A stretch of DNA of 64,000 nt from Streptosporangium lutulentum. GTDB lineage: Bacteria > Actinomycetota > Actinomycetes > Streptosporangiales > Streptosporangiaceae. Positions 49,688 through 59,007 of this stretch are shown in pieces. The notes under the pieces were generated by a model that was given only the letters and a program-made list of their open reading frames with translations, did not search any database and had not been told where the DNA came from. The translations under genes and the position numbers were made by a program. How positions within the stretch are numbered: the first letter of the stretch is position 1; each line of letters starts with the position of its first letter. The stretch is taken from positions 3,162,001-3,226,000 of the forward strand of contig NZ_JAUSQU010000001.1 of the NCBI RefSeq assembly GCF_030811455.1. The letters are read 5' to 3'.

Positions 49688-50683
49688 TCATTCCCCGCGC
49701 GTGCCGTACAGCTCGGAGAGCCTGGCGACGGCGGCGGCCATCTGGGCGCGCAGCTCGGGCGGCCCGAGGACCTCGACGTCGCCGCCCAGGCGTAGCAGCT
49801 GCCAGCAGGCGTGCTTGACGGACTCGGTCGGCAGGCGCAGGACGACCCAGCCGTGCTCGTCGGGCGGACCGGCCGCGGCGAGCGCGGGGTCGGCGGTCTC
49901 CGCGCCGAGGGTGTAGCGCAGCATCGGCTCGACGCCGGGCGCCATCCGGACCAGGGCCTCACCGGTGTACATCCGCGCCCGGAACTCCTCGGTGTAGCGC
50001 TGCCAGTACGCCGTCAGGTCGAAGTCGCCGGGGCGCTCGAAGCGCCCGCCCAGGAGCTCGGCGGAGAGGATCCGCTCCACCTTGTAGGTGCGCGGCGCTC
50101 CCCCGTCGGCGGCGGCCACCATGTACCACGACCCTCCCTTCAGGACCAGGCCGTAGGGGTGGGCCAGGCGCTCGACGTCGCGCGGCCCCCAGCGACGGTA
50201 GACCATGCGCAGCGGCCGCTGGTCCCACACCGCCTCGGCGACCTCGCCGAGGAAGGACGGCGCCTTGTCGGCACCGCGATACCAGCCGGGAATGTCCAGG
50301 TGGAAGCGCTCGCGCATCCGGGAGGCGTGGAAACGCGGCTCGGGCGGCAGCGCGGCGAGCATTTTCAGCTCGGCGTTGGCGGCCACCTCCCCCAGCCCGA
50401 GCTCGGCGGCGGGACCGGGCAGCCCGGCGAGGAAGAGCGAGGAGGCCTCCTCGGTGGTCAGGCCGTTGAGCCGGGTGCGGTAGCCGTCCAGCAACCGGTA
50501 CCCGCCGGCGGGCCCGCGGTCGGCGTACACCGGGACCCCTGCCGACGACAGCGCCTCCACATCCCGGTAGATCGTCCGGATCGAGACCTCCAGCTCCCCC
50601 GCCAGCTCGGGGGCCGTCATCCGCCCCCGGGTCTGCAGGAGCAACAACAGGGACAACAGACGGCTGGCACGCACGACACCCAT
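49688..50683 (-). CDS. HTH/WYL-domain transcriptional regulator
   Basis: 331 residues from GTG 50683. The N-terminal HTH_11 winged helix (LSLLLLLQTRGRMTAPELAG with SIRTIYRDVEALSSAGVPVY, about residues 10-55) is followed by a WYL domain (about 135-215; PSFLGEVAEAVWDQRPLRMV, then GGSWYMVAAADGGAPRTYKV) and a WCX C-terminal part. WYL proteins sense nucleic-acid or small-molecule ligands. No partner gene is obvious; the flanking genes have their own regulators, so its target may be elsewhere or itself. Confidence 0.9.
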   Translation of the reverse strand: MGVVRASRLLSLLLLLQTRGRMTAPELAGELEVSIRTIYRDVEALSSAGVPVYADRGPAGGYRLLDGYRTRLNGLTTEEASSLFLAGLPGPAAELGLGEVAANAELKMLAALPPEPRFHASRMRERFHLDIPGWYRGADKAPSFLGEVAEAVWDQRPLRMVYRRWGPRDVERLAHPYGLVLKGGSWYMVAAADGGAPRTYKVERILSAELLGGRFERPGDFDLTAYWQRYTEEFRARMYTGEALVRMAPGVEPMLRYTLGAETADPALAAAGPPDEHGWVVLRLPTESVKHACWQLLRLGGDVEVLGPPELRAQMAAAVARLSELYGTRGE

Positions 50684-50861
50684 TGTCGACCCTCCACACG
50701 GGTCGGTGCCACGGGCCCGAACAGCCCCGGACGACGCGCCGGGACCATCGGGCGGCGGGTGAGGCCGCCCTCGTTGTCACCGAGAGCCCATCCGCCGGGA
50801 CCCGTCGCACCGGCCCGAACGGAGGACCCTGCCCCGCGATTTGCTAATCTCACATCATCGA

Positions 50862-50875
50862 TGTTCAAATAAACA
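50862..50875. promoter_or_regulatory. Possible DeoR operator before its own gene
   Basis: TGTTCAAATAAACA, an AT-rich imperfect dyad, lies two bases before the DeoR start. Such sites are common for DeoR/GlpR regulators. The assignment is tentative. Confidence 0.35.
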
Positions 50876-50876
50876 C

Positions 50877-51635
50877 ATGGAGAGTTCAGATCGGATCAGG
50901 GCGATCATGTCCGCACTACGCGTCAGCGACGCCGTCTCGGTGGCGGAACTGGCGGTCGAGCACGCCGTGTCGGAGATGACCATCCGCCGCGACCTGGACG
51001 AGCTCGCCCAGCAGGGCGTGGTCAGACGGATCCGCGGCGGCGCGGTGAGCCTGCTGCTGCGCGGGGAGGAGCCACCCTTCGGGGTGCGCGAGCGCGAGGC
51101 GGTGGAGGTCAAGCAGCGGATCGCCGTCGAGGTCGCGGCGCTGCTCGCCGACGGCGAGGCCGTGCTGCTGGACGGCGGCACCACCACCCTGGAGATCGCC
51201 CGCGCGCTCCGAGACCGCCGCATGACGGTCCTGCCGCTCTCCCTGCAGTCGGCCGGCGAGCTCAGTACGGCTCCGCGAATCCGCCTGGTGCTTCCCGGGG
51301 GCGAGGTCCGTCCCGGCGAGCTGAACTTCACCGGCCCGCTGACCGAGAGCTCCATCCGCTCCCTGCGTTTCGACACCGCGATCATCGGCTGCTGCGGGCT
51401 GTCCGCCGAGCACGGCCTCACCGCCCACGACCTGTCCGACGTCGCCGTCAAGCAGGCCGCCATCGCCTCGGCCCGGCGCGTCATCGTCGCGACCGACTCC
51501 GGCAAGTTCACCCGCACCGCCTTCGGCGCCGTCTGCCCCCTGGCCCATCTCGACATGCTCGTCACCGACACCGCGCTCCCCGGCTCCGAGCACGACGCCC
51601 TCACCGCCGCGGGCGTCGCCGTCCGCACCGTCTGA
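50877..51635 (+). CDS. DeoR/GlpR-family transcriptional regulator
   Basis: 252 residues from ATG 50877. DeoR-type HTH at the N-terminus (RVSDAVSVAELAVEHAVSEM with TIRRDLDELAQQGVVRRIRG, about residues 14-55), then the sugar-phosphate-binding DeoRC domain (about 75-235) with LLDGGTTTLEIARAL, CCGLSAEHGLTAHDLSDVAV and VATDSGKF. It represses sugar or nucleoside genes and is relieved by a phosphorylated sugar. It begins 54 bases before an MFS gene on the same strand, which it probably controls. Confidence 0.93.
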   Translation: MESSDRIRAIMSALRVSDAVSVAELAVEHAVSEMTIRRDLDELAQQGVVRRIRGGAVSLLLRGEEPPFGVREREAVEVKQRIAVEVAALLADGEAVLLDGGTTTLEIARALRDRRMTVLPLSLQSAGELSTAPRIRLVLPGGEVRPGELNFTGPLTESSIRSLRFDTAIIGCCGLSAEHGLTAHDLSDVAVKQAAIASARRVIVATDSGKFTRTAFGAVCPLAHLDMLVTDTALPGSEHDALTAAGVAVRTV

Positions 51636-51688
51636 CCGGGTCTCCCCGTGATGCCGCCTCGTCACCACCGCCTGACTGGAGCCCCTCC

Positions 51689-52858
51689 ATGACGCACGTC
51701 CTCCCCCTCGACCGGGCCACGCTCGTCCGCGGCCGGATCGCGCTCTACCTGCTCTTCCTGCTCTCCGGCATGGCCATCGGCACCTGGACGGCACGAATTC
51801 CAGCGATCAAGCAAGAGCTGGGACTGAGCGACGGCCAGCTCAGCATCGGACTGCTCGGCATCGCCGCCGGGGCGCTCGCCGGCATGCAGGTGGTCGGCCG
51901 CCTGGTCGACCGCTACGGCAGCGTCAAGGTGATGGTGCCGATGGCGTTCGCGCAGAGCGTCGTTCTGATCCTGCCCGCCTACATGCCGAACCTGGTCGCC
52001 CTGGCCCTCGCGCTGTTCGCCTTCGGCGCCGTGCACGGCACGCTGGACGTGTCGATGAACGCCAACGCCGTCGAGGTCGAGCAGGCCACGGGCCGGCCGA
52101 TCATGTCGTCGTTCCACGCGGTGTTCAGCATCGGCGGGTTCCTCGGCGCGACCTCCGGCGGGCTGCTGGCCCACGCCGCGTTCAGCCCCGGCACCACGTT
52201 CGTCGCGGTCGCCGTCGTGATCGTCGCGCTCGCGTTCTGGGCGGCCCGCTGGGCGCTCTCCCTGACCGCCGAGCCCGCTCCGGCCGGTGCCGGCCCGGCG
52301 GGCAAGAACCACGGCGTGCTCCTCCTGGGCGTCCTCGCGTTCTGTTGCATGATCGGCGAAGGCGCGGCGGCCGACTGGAGCTCGGTCTACCTGCTTGAGG
52401 ACCTCGGCAGCTCCGCCGGATTCGCCGCGGCCGCCTACGCCGCCTTCTCCATCATGATGACCGCGGGCCGGCTCGCCGGAGATCGGCTGGCCGTCTGGCT
52501 GGGCCCGGTGACACTCGTACGCGGCTGCGGGGTGCTGGCCGCCTCGGGCCTCGGCCTGGCTCTGCTGATCGGTCATCCGATCGCCGGAGTGATCGGCTTC
52601 GGCTGCTTCGGCGCGGGACTGTCCTGCATCGTCCCGCAGGTCTTCTCCGCGGCCGGACGGCGCGACCCGGTCCGCGCCGGACAGGCACTGGCCCGCGTGG
52701 CGAGCCTGGGATACGTGGGCTTCCTCAGCGGCCCCGTGCTGATCGGCGGCGCCGCCGAACTCCTGGGCCTCCCCCGCGCGCTGGCGATCCCCGCCCTGTT
52801 GGCCCTGTTCGTGGCGTTGGCGGCGTTCGCGCTCAGGACCAGGCCCTTCACAAAGTAA
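51689..52858 (+). CDS. MFS transporter (YbjJ-like)
   Basis: 389 residues from ATG 51689, with GGAG upstream. Twelve helices can be followed; the start reads ALYLLFLLSGMAIGTWTARI, and the GRLVDRYGS motif A and MNANAVEVEQATGRPIMSSF block resemble the YbjJ/FucP-like transporters. It probably imports or exports a sugar. It is paired with the DeoR gene in front. A short spacer and no hairpin suggest co-transcription. Confidence 0.9.
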   Translation: MTHVLPLDRATLVRGRIALYLLFLLSGMAIGTWTARIPAIKQELGLSDGQLSIGLLGIAAGALAGMQVVGRLVDRYGSVKVMVPMAFAQSVVLILPAYMPNLVALALALFAFGAVHGTLDVSMNANAVEVEQATGRPIMSSFHAVFSIGGFLGATSGGLLAHAAFSPGTTFVAVAVVIVALAFWAARWALSLTAEPAPAGAGPAGKNHGVLLLGVLAFCCMIGEGAAADWSSVYLLEDLGSSAGFAAAAYAAFSIMMTAGRLAGDRLAVWLGPVTLVRGCGVLAASGLGLALLIGHPIAGVIGFGCFGAGLSCIVPQVFSAAGRRDPVRAGQALARVASLGYVGFLSGPVLIGGAAELLGLPRALAIPALLALFVALAAFALRTRPFTK

Positions 52859-53057
52859 ACAGACGACGGGCCATATCGGGGGTGCGACCACCCGGCCGGT
52901 CCGCGGGCGGCCTCGGGGGCTCCTCGTATGACAGTCTCCGCCCGGCCGGAAAGAACGTGGCCGGGCCCTTCATCCGGAGGTCGTGGAGAAGCGGCTCAAG
53001 GTCTCCGTCGCCGACCACGCCCCCGTGGTGAACGGGAACCGACCGGCACGGGCCCGG

Positions 53058-53822
53058 CTATCCGGAGAACTGCTCGTAGCCGAGCTTGGCCACCAGCGCG
53101 ACCACCACGCAGAGCAGGACGACCCGCACGAACCCGGCGCCCCGGCGCAGGGCCATCCGGGCACCGAGCTGAGCCCCGGCGACGTTGCACACGGCCATGG
53201 CCAGGCCGAGCAGCCACAGCACGTGGCCCTGGGAGGCGAAGACCAGCAGGGCGCCCAGGTTCGTGCACGAGTTGATGATCTTGGAGTGGGCCGAACCGCC
53301 CACGAAGTCCATGCCGAGGATCGTCGTGAAGGCGATGACCAGGAAGGTGCCCGTGCCGGGGCCCAGGATGCCGTCGTAGAAGGCGATCCCCACGCCGGTG
53401 ACGGCGATCACGGCCAGGGCGCGGGCACGGGTGCGCAGTTGAAGCCGGAGGTGGGTGCCGAAAGCCGGGCGCAAGGTGACGAACAGCGCCACGCCGATCA
53501 GGACGGCCATCACCAGCGGGGCCAGCGCGTCCGGGGAGATGACCGTCGCCGACACGGCGCCGAGCCCGGCGAACGCCACCGCGCTCAGCCCGGCGGGCAC
53601 CGCGACCCGTCTGTCGATCTTCGTGGTCCTGGCGAAGGTGACGGCGGCCGACGCCGTGCCGAAGATGGAGGCGAACTTGTTGGTGGCCAGCGCGTGGACC
53701 GGCGAGACCCCCGCCAGCAGGAGCGCGGGAAGTTGCAGCAGCCCTCCCCCGCCGACCACCGCGTCGACCCATCCCGCTCCGGTCGCGGCAACCAGCAACA
53801 GGACAATATCCGCTACACCCAC
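53058..53822 (-). CDS. TauE/SafE-family membrane permease
   Basis: 254 residues if the start is GTG 53822, chosen because GGGGG lies five bases upstream and the length matches the family; an open frame extends upstream to 53936. The family start GVADIVLLLVAATGAGWVDA, GGGGLLQLPALLLAGVSP and ATNKFASIFGT mark the first half, and GILGPGTGTFLVIAF and NSCTNLGALLVFASQGHV the second. It probably exports a sulfonate or related compound. No metabolic partners are nearby. Confidence 0.9.
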   Translation of the reverse strand: MGVADIVLLLVAATGAGWVDAVVGGGGLLQLPALLLAGVSPVHALATNKFASIFGTASAAVTFARTTKIDRRVAVPAGLSAVAFAGLGAVSATVISPDALAPLVMAVLIGVALFVTLRPAFGTHLRLQLRTRARALAVIAVTGVGIAFYDGILGPGTGTFLVIAFTTILGMDFVGGSAHSKIINSCTNLGALLVFASQGHVLWLLGLAMAVCNVAGAQLGARMALRRGAGFVRVVLLCVVVALVAKLGYEQFSG

Positions 53823-53962
53823 CAAAACCCCCGAGTCATGAAATCGCCCGGCAGAGCGTATCGGCATGCCCCTCGGCGCGACGACGCCCTCCCCCGGAAC
53901 GAAAAAACGGCCGTCCCGGCCCGCGTGGGAGCGCACAGGCCGGGGGCGACCGACGAGGCGGC

Positions 53963-53991
53963 GGCCGGTACGGCGGGCGGCCGTACCGGCC
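53963..53991. terminator. Hairpin downstream of the carbohydrate operon
   Basis: GGCCGGTACGG (53963-53973) pairs with CCGTACCGGCC (53981-53991) around seven bases. It follows the alpha-glucosidase gene on the minus strand, the last of the operon, and so is a likely terminator. Confidence 0.65.
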
Positions 53992-54038
53992 CTCCTCCTG
54001 CGAGGGGACGACCCGCTTTTCGCGGGACGGCGAGGTGA

Positions 54039-55577
54039 TCAGGTCGTGCGTAGCCACACCGCGGTGTCGGAGGGAAGCTCGTCGCCCTCGATGGGGCCGC
54101 TGGCCAGCAGGACGGCCTCGTGGGGCGGCAGCCTCACGGGGTCGGCGGCCAGGTTGACGACGCAGGTCAGACCGGACTCCCGGGTGAAGGCGAGCACCTC
54201 GGGACCGAGGTCCAGCCAGGTGATGCCACCGTCGTCAAGCCACTCGCGCCGAAGGTGCAGGGCGGTGCGGTAGAGGTTGAGCATCGACCCCAGATCGGCC
54301 TGCTGGGCCTCGACGGTGACCTTCTTCCAGGCCTCCGGCTGCGGCAGCCACGGCGTCCCCGTTCCGAACCCGAACGGCGCCTCGTCTCCCGACCAGGGCA
54401 GCGGCACGCGGCAGCCGTCCCGGCCGATGACGGTGTGACCCGAACGGTGCCACATCGGATCCTCACGGAACGCGTCGGGGATGTCCTCGACCTCCGCCAG
54501 GCCGAGTTCCTCTCCCTGGTAGATGTAGACGCTGCCGGGCAACGCCATGGCGAGCAGCGCCGCCGCCCTGGCGCGACGGTAGCCGAGCTCGAGGTCGGAC
54601 GGCGCCCCGTCCCTGCGGTTACCGTTGTCCCAGGAGGTGTCGGCCCTGCCGTACCGCGTGACCGGGCGGACGACGTCGTGGTTGGACAGCACCCAGGTCG
54701 CCGGAGCGCCGAGTGGCTGGTGCGTGGCCAGGGTCTGCTCGATCGACGTGCGCAGCGCGGCCGGGTCCCACGGGCTGCCCAGGAAGTCGAAGTTGAAGGC
54801 GGTGTGCAGCTCGTCGGGGCGCAGGTAGCGGGCGAAACGCTCCTGGTCGGGGAACCAGACCTCGCCGATCAGAAGCCGCTCGTCGTACTCGTCGCACAGG
54901 CGGCGCCAGCTCCGGTAGACGTCGTGCACCTCGGGCAGGTCGGTGTAGCCCTCGGGGTCGCCGCCGTCGAAATCCTTGACCAGCACGGCGGCCGAGTCGA
55001 TGCGGATGCCGTCGACACCGCGGTCGAACCAGAACCGCAGCACGTCGTGGAACTCCTGGTGCACCTCCGGGTTGGTCCAGTTGAAGTCGGGCTGCTCGGG
55101 AGCGAACAGGTGCAGGTACCACTGCCCGTCGGGAACCTGCGTCCAGGCCGGGCCACCGAAGATGGACTTCCAGTCGTTCGGCTCGTCCTGGAACCAGAAC
55201 CGGTTCCTGGCCGCCGACCCCGGTCCGGCGGCCAGAGCCTCCTGGAACCAGGCGCTCTGGTCGGAGCTGTGATTGGGCACCACATCGATGATGATGCGGA
55301 TCCCCAGCTCGTGCGCCTCCTCGATGAACCGCTCCGCCTCGGCCAGCGTCCCGAACGACGGCTCGATGTCCCGGTAGTCGGCCACGTCGTAGCCGCCGTC
55401 GGCCATCGGTGACGGATACCAGGGGTTCAGCCAGATCGCGCCGATCCCCAGGTCTGACAGATAGGGCAGGCGACTCCGCAGGCCGGCCAGGTCCCCGATC
55501 CCATCACCGTTGCCATCGGCGAAACTCCGCAGATAGACCTGGTAGATCGCGGCTCCCCGCCACCACGTTTCCGACAT
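54039..55577 (-). CDS. GH13 family alpha-glucosidase (oligo-1,6-/alpha-glucosidase type)
   Basis: 512 residues from ATG 55577. The (beta/alpha)8 GH13 motifs are all present: DVVPNHSSDQSAWF (region I), GVDGIRIDSA (II, nucleophile D194), IGEVWFPD (III, acid/base E239) and VLSNHDVVRP (IV, D301). The RIDSAAVLVKD neighbourhood fits the GH13_30/alpha-glucosidase group. No signal peptide is seen, so it acts on sugars imported by the ABC transporter encoded just upstream in the same direction. It is the last gene of that operon. Confidence 0.93.
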   Translation of the reverse strand: MSETWWRGAAIYQVYLRSFADGNGDGIGDLAGLRSRLPYLSDLGIGAIWLNPWYPSPMADGGYDVADYRDIEPSFGTLAEAERFIEEAHELGIRIIIDVVPNHSSDQSAWFQEALAAGPGSAARNRFWFQDEPNDWKSIFGGPAWTQVPDGQWYLHLFAPEQPDFNWTNPEVHQEFHDVLRFWFDRGVDGIRIDSAAVLVKDFDGGDPEGYTDLPEVHDVYRSWRRLCDEYDERLLIGEVWFPDQERFARYLRPDELHTAFNFDFLGSPWDPAALRTSIEQTLATHQPLGAPATWVLSNHDVVRPVTRYGRADTSWDNGNRRDGAPSDLELGYRRARAAALLAMALPGSVYIYQGEELGLAEVEDIPDAFREDPMWHRSGHTVIGRDGCRVPLPWSGDEAPFGFGTGTPWLPQPEAWKKVTVEAQQADLGSMLNLYRTALHLRREWLDDGGITWLDLGPEVLAFTRESGLTCVVNLAADPVRLPPHEAVLLASGPIEGDELPSDTAVWLRTT

Positions 55578-55616
55578 GCTGGAACAACTCCTCGCGGTTG
55601 AGTGTGGGTGACGAAG

Positions 55617-56600
55617 TCAGCCCTTGAGGCTGCCGGCCGTGAGGCCGGCCATGATGCTGCGCTGGAAGATGAAGAAGACGACCATGGTCGGGATGCTCGC
55701 GATCACCAGCGATGCGATGAGCACGTTCTGCGGCATCTGCGAGGAGAGCGAGGCGATGCCGATGCTGATGGACATCTTTTCGCTGTCCGGCAGGACCAGC
55801 AGCGGCCAGACGAAATCCCGCCAGACGTTCACGACGGTGAGGATGGACACCACACCGAGGATGGGCCGGGAGATCGGCATCACCACCGACCACAGGGTGC
55901 GCCCCGGCGACGCGCCGTCGATCTCGGCGGCCTCGAGCAGTTCCCTGGGGATCGAGTCGAAGAACCGCTTGAGCAGGAAGATGTTGAAGCCGTTGGCCGC
56001 GGCCGGCAGCCAGATCGCCCACGGGGTGTTGAGCAGGTTCCAGCCGAAGATCGGCAGGTCCTTCACCGTCAGGTACGCCGGGAGCATGATGACCATGGGC
56101 GGGATCATCAGCGTCGCCAGCATCAGGGCCAGGATGACCTTGCCGAATATCGGGCGGAGCTTGGACAGGGCGTAGGCCGCCGTGACGTCGATGGCGAGCG
56201 TCAGCAGCCAGGCGCCGCCCGCGTAGAGGGCGGTGTTGCCGAGCAGCGTGCCCAGGCCGAGCAGGTCCCACGCCTCCAGGTAGCCGTCGAAGGAGATGTG
56301 CTCCGGCAGGAAGGTCGGCGGGATCGCGTTGAGTTCCTCGGCGGACTTCATCGCACCGGTGATCATCCAGTAGAGCGGGAAGACGAACGCGGCGGTGAAG
56401 CTCACCACCACGACCACCAGCACGATCCAGTAGATGATCCGGCCGCGGGTGGTGTTGAGCTGGTGCGGCGAGACCACGGTGCGGAACTGCGTGTTCATCG
56501 TCTTGCGGGGACGCCGGGGCGCGCGCCTGCGATGGTCCTTCCCCGCGGGTGCGGGCGGCGTGCCGGCGGGGCGGCCCGGGGTGATGGTGATGTTGGACAC
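55617..56600 (-). CDS. Carbohydrate ABC transporter permease (MalG type)
   Basis: 327 residues from ATG 56600. A basic N-terminal tail leads to six helices, the first with IIYWIVLVVVVVSFTAAFV. The cytoplasmic EAA loop reads LLEAAEIDGASPGRTLWSVV, which docks on the ATPase. It is one of two membrane subunits. It begins ten bases from the stop of the MalF-type gene, so the two are co-translated. Confidence 0.94.
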   Translation of the reverse strand: MSNITITPGRPAGTPPAPAGKDHRRRAPRRPRKTMNTQFRTVVSPHQLNTTRGRIIYWIVLVVVVVSFTAAFVFPLYWMITGAMKSAEELNAIPPTFLPEHISFDGYLEAWDLLGLGTLLGNTALYAGGAWLLTLAIDVTAAYALSKLRPIFGKVILALMLATLMIPPMVIMLPAYLTVKDLPIFGWNLLNTPWAIWLPAAANGFNIFLLKRFFDSIPRELLEAAEIDGASPGRTLWSVVMPISRPILGVVSILTVVNVWRDFVWPLLVLPDSEKMSISIGIASLSSQMPQNVLIASLVIASIPTMVVFFIFQRSIMAGLTAGSLKG

Positions 56601-56610
56601 GGTTATCCCC

Positions 56611-57534
56611 TCACACCGTGTTGTCGCGCGAGAGGCGCAGGTAGATGGCGGAGAACGTCATGAGCACGATCATGAGCATCAGGCCGAGCGCGTTGCCGGC
56701 GTTGAGGTTGCCGAAGTTGAAGGCGTACTGGTACATGAGGTAGACGACGCTGATCGTGGCGTCCTCGGGGCCGCCTCCGGTGAGCAGGTAGGGCTCGATG
56801 AAGACCTGCATGGTCGCCACGATCTGCAGCATCAGCATCACCAGCAGGATCAGCTTGGTCTGCGGGATCGTGACGTGCCTGATCCTCTTGAAGAGGCCGG
56901 CGCCGTCGAGCTCGGCGGCCTCGTACAGCTCGCTCGGGATGGTCTGCAGGGCGGCGAGGTAGATCAGCGTGCCGCTGCCCAGGTTCATCCAGGTGGAGAC
57001 GATGACCAGCGAGATCAGCGCGGTGCTGGTGGAGTTGAGCCACTGCAGCCCCGGCAGGCTGAAGAAGCCGAGAATCTGGTTGAACAGTCCGTAGTCGGGG
57101 TCGTAGAACCACTGGAACAGCAGGACGCCCACCGCGGGCGGCAGCATGACCGGCAGGTAGACGATGAAGCGCAGGTAGGCGCGCGCGTGCCGCAGCTCGT
57201 TGAGGACGAGCGCGATGACGAAGGGGATCGCGTAGCCGCACAGCAGGGCCAGCAGGGTGAACAGCGCGGTGTTGATCCAGGCGGGCGCGAAGGCCGGATC
57301 GTTGAAGACCGTCCGGAAGTTCTCCAGCCCCACCCACACGGGCGGGTCCACGAAGTTGGTCTGCTGGAAGCTGAGGATGACCTCCCAGACCATCGGGTAC
57401 CAGGAGAAGAACGCGAAACAGATCAGCGCGCCACACAGGAAGCCGTAGGCGGTCAGATTGCGTTTGACAGAGCGCCGCCGTTTCGTGGGCTGCCGCTGCT
57501 TGCGGTCCGCTACCGGGGTACTCACTGTGGTCAT
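56611..57534 (-). CDS. Carbohydrate ABC transporter permease (MalF type)
   Basis: 307 residues from ATG 57534. Six or so helices, starting with LTAYGFLCGALICFAFFSWY; the EAA loop reads LYEAAELDGAGLFKRIRHVT. The periplasmic loop after helix 1 contains FRTVFNDPAFAPAWINTAL. It pairs with the MalG-type subunit. The ATPase is not encoded nearby, as is typical in actinomycetes where a shared MsiK-type ATPase serves many sugar importers. Confidence 0.94.
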   Translation of the reverse strand: MTTVSTPVADRKQRQPTKRRRSVKRNLTAYGFLCGALICFAFFSWYPMVWEVILSFQQTNFVDPPVWVGLENFRTVFNDPAFAPAWINTALFTLLALLCGYAIPFVIALVLNELRHARAYLRFIVYLPVMLPPAVGVLLFQWFYDPDYGLFNQILGFFSLPGLQWLNSTSTALISLVIVSTWMNLGSGTLIYLAALQTIPSELYEAAELDGAGLFKRIRHVTIPQTKLILLVMLMLQIVATMQVFIEPYLLTGGGPEDATISVVYLMYQYAFNFGNLNAGNALGLMLMIVLMTFSAIYLRLSRDNTV

Positions 57535-57615
57535 CGTTGTGTTTCCGATCTCGACATGATTGCCGGGGCGCCGGCCGTGCGCTGGTGACGGTCGGCGCCC
57601 CGGGGTATCGAACGG

Positions 57616-59007
57616 TCAGCCCTTCGAGGTCAGCAGAGAATTGACCTTCGTCTCGGCGTCGGCGAGAAGCTGATCGATGTTGGCGTCCTGGCGGGTGAGC
57701 ACGGCCGACATCGGGGTGTCGAGAATCTTGTAGATCTCCTGCGCGTACGGACCCGGCTCCGCCTTGGCCGGGATGCCCTTGGAGCCCTCCACCCAGCCGG
57801 CGAACTGCGCGGCGTCGATGTTGGCGTTCGCCTTGCGCAGCTCGTTGACGGCCTGGCCGGACGGGGTGTCCGCGCCGTACAGGTCGGGGTAGGGCTGGCC
57901 GACGGTCAGGTCAGCGCCCTTGGCCCGCACGTAGTCGAGCTGGCCCTTGCCCGGGGTGAGGAACTCGTACTCGATCCACTTGATACCGGCCTTGATCTGC
58001 TCCGGGGTGGACTTCGGGTTGATCATGTAGCCGGCGCCGCCGTTGAACAGGCTCTTGGCCTCGGGCAGCGCGGTGACCGCGTAGTTCTCGAACTTGCCGC
58101 CGAAGTCGTTGCGCAGCCCGATGAGGACGTCGGGCGCACCCAGCATCATGCCCATCTTGCCGGCGCCCATGGCCTTCATCAGGGCCGGCCAGTCGATGTA
58201 GAGGCGGGACCCCATGCTGTTGTCGGCCCAGCGCATCTGCTTGAGGTTCTCCAGCACGGCCTTGCCCTCGGGGGTGTTGAAGGCGGCCTTCGTGCCGTCG
58301 TCCGTGATGACCGAGCCACCGCGGCCGTAGAGGGAGGCGGTGAAGTGCCAGCCGCCGACGTTGTTGCCGCTGTACTCGCCGAACCCGACGTAACCGGCAC
58401 CGAGCCCGGCGATCTTCTTCGCGGCGGCCTGCACTTCGGCCCACGTCTTGGGCGGGGTGTTCGGGTCGAGGCCGGCCTTGGTGAAGACCTCCTTGTTGTA
58501 GACCAGGCCCATGCCGTAGCCGTCGGTCGGCAGGCCGTAGACCTTGCCGTCCTTCTTGAAGAGGTCCAGGGAGCTGTTGTAGTCGGCGAACGTCTTCAGC
58601 TCGCTGGTGTAGGGCGTGAGGTCGGCGGCCTGCCCGCTCTCCATGAGGCGGCCCACGTTCGGGAAGTTGACGTAGAAGACCGTCTCAAGCTCGCCACCGG
58701 CGAGCTTGGCCTCGAAGGTGCGCGGCTCGTAACAGGGGAAGGCGTCGGTGGCCTTGGAGATGGTGATGTGGGGATACAGCTTCTGGAAGGCCGCGATGTC
58801 CTCTTCGAAGGTCGCGCGCTGTGCCGCGTTCGTCTTCGGCGGCATGCAGTTGACCGTGATCGACACCGGCGCCTCCCCGCCGGCCGCGGTGCCACTCGAG
58901 GAGGCGGTGGGAGCGGTTCCGGAGCTGTTGGAGTCGCTGGAGCCGCACCCGGCGGCGGTGAGCGCGATCGCTGCGGCTAACAGCATCGAGAGCTTGCGGG
59001 ATTTCAT
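57616..59007 (-). CDS. Sugar-binding lipoprotein of the ABC transporter
   Basis: 463 residues from ATG 59007, with AAGGAG a few bases upstream. The lipobox LTAAGC puts the lipidated cysteine at about residue 21, followed by a Ser/Gly-rich linker. The mature protein has the type-1 solute-binding fold (SBP_bac_1), with PVSITVNCMPPKTNAAQ, PTDGYGMGLVYNKEVFTKAG and WTFTASLYG-like HFTASLYGRGG. It captures the sugar outside the membrane. First gene of the operon; the promoter should lie in the AT-richer 59010-59140. Confidence 0.94.
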   Translation of the reverse strand: MKSRKLSMLLAAAIALTAAGCGSSDSNSSGTAPTASSSGTAAGGEAPVSITVNCMPPKTNAAQRATFEEDIAAFQKLYPHITISKATDAFPCYEPRTFEAKLAGGELETVFYVNFPNVGRLMESGQAADLTPYTSELKTFADYNSSLDLFKKDGKVYGLPTDGYGMGLVYNKEVFTKAGLDPNTPPKTWAEVQAAAKKIAGLGAGYVGFGEYSGNNVGGWHFTASLYGRGGSVITDDGTKAAFNTPEGKAVLENLKQMRWADNSMGSRLYIDWPALMKAMGAGKMGMMLGAPDVLIGLRNDFGGKFENYAVTALPEAKSLFNGGAGYMINPKSTPEQIKAGIKWIEYEFLTPGKGQLDYVRAKGADLTVGQPYPDLYGADTPSGQAVNELRKANANIDAAQFAGWVEGSKGIPAKAEPGPYAQEIYKILDTPMSAVLTRQDANIDQLLADAETKVNSLLTSKG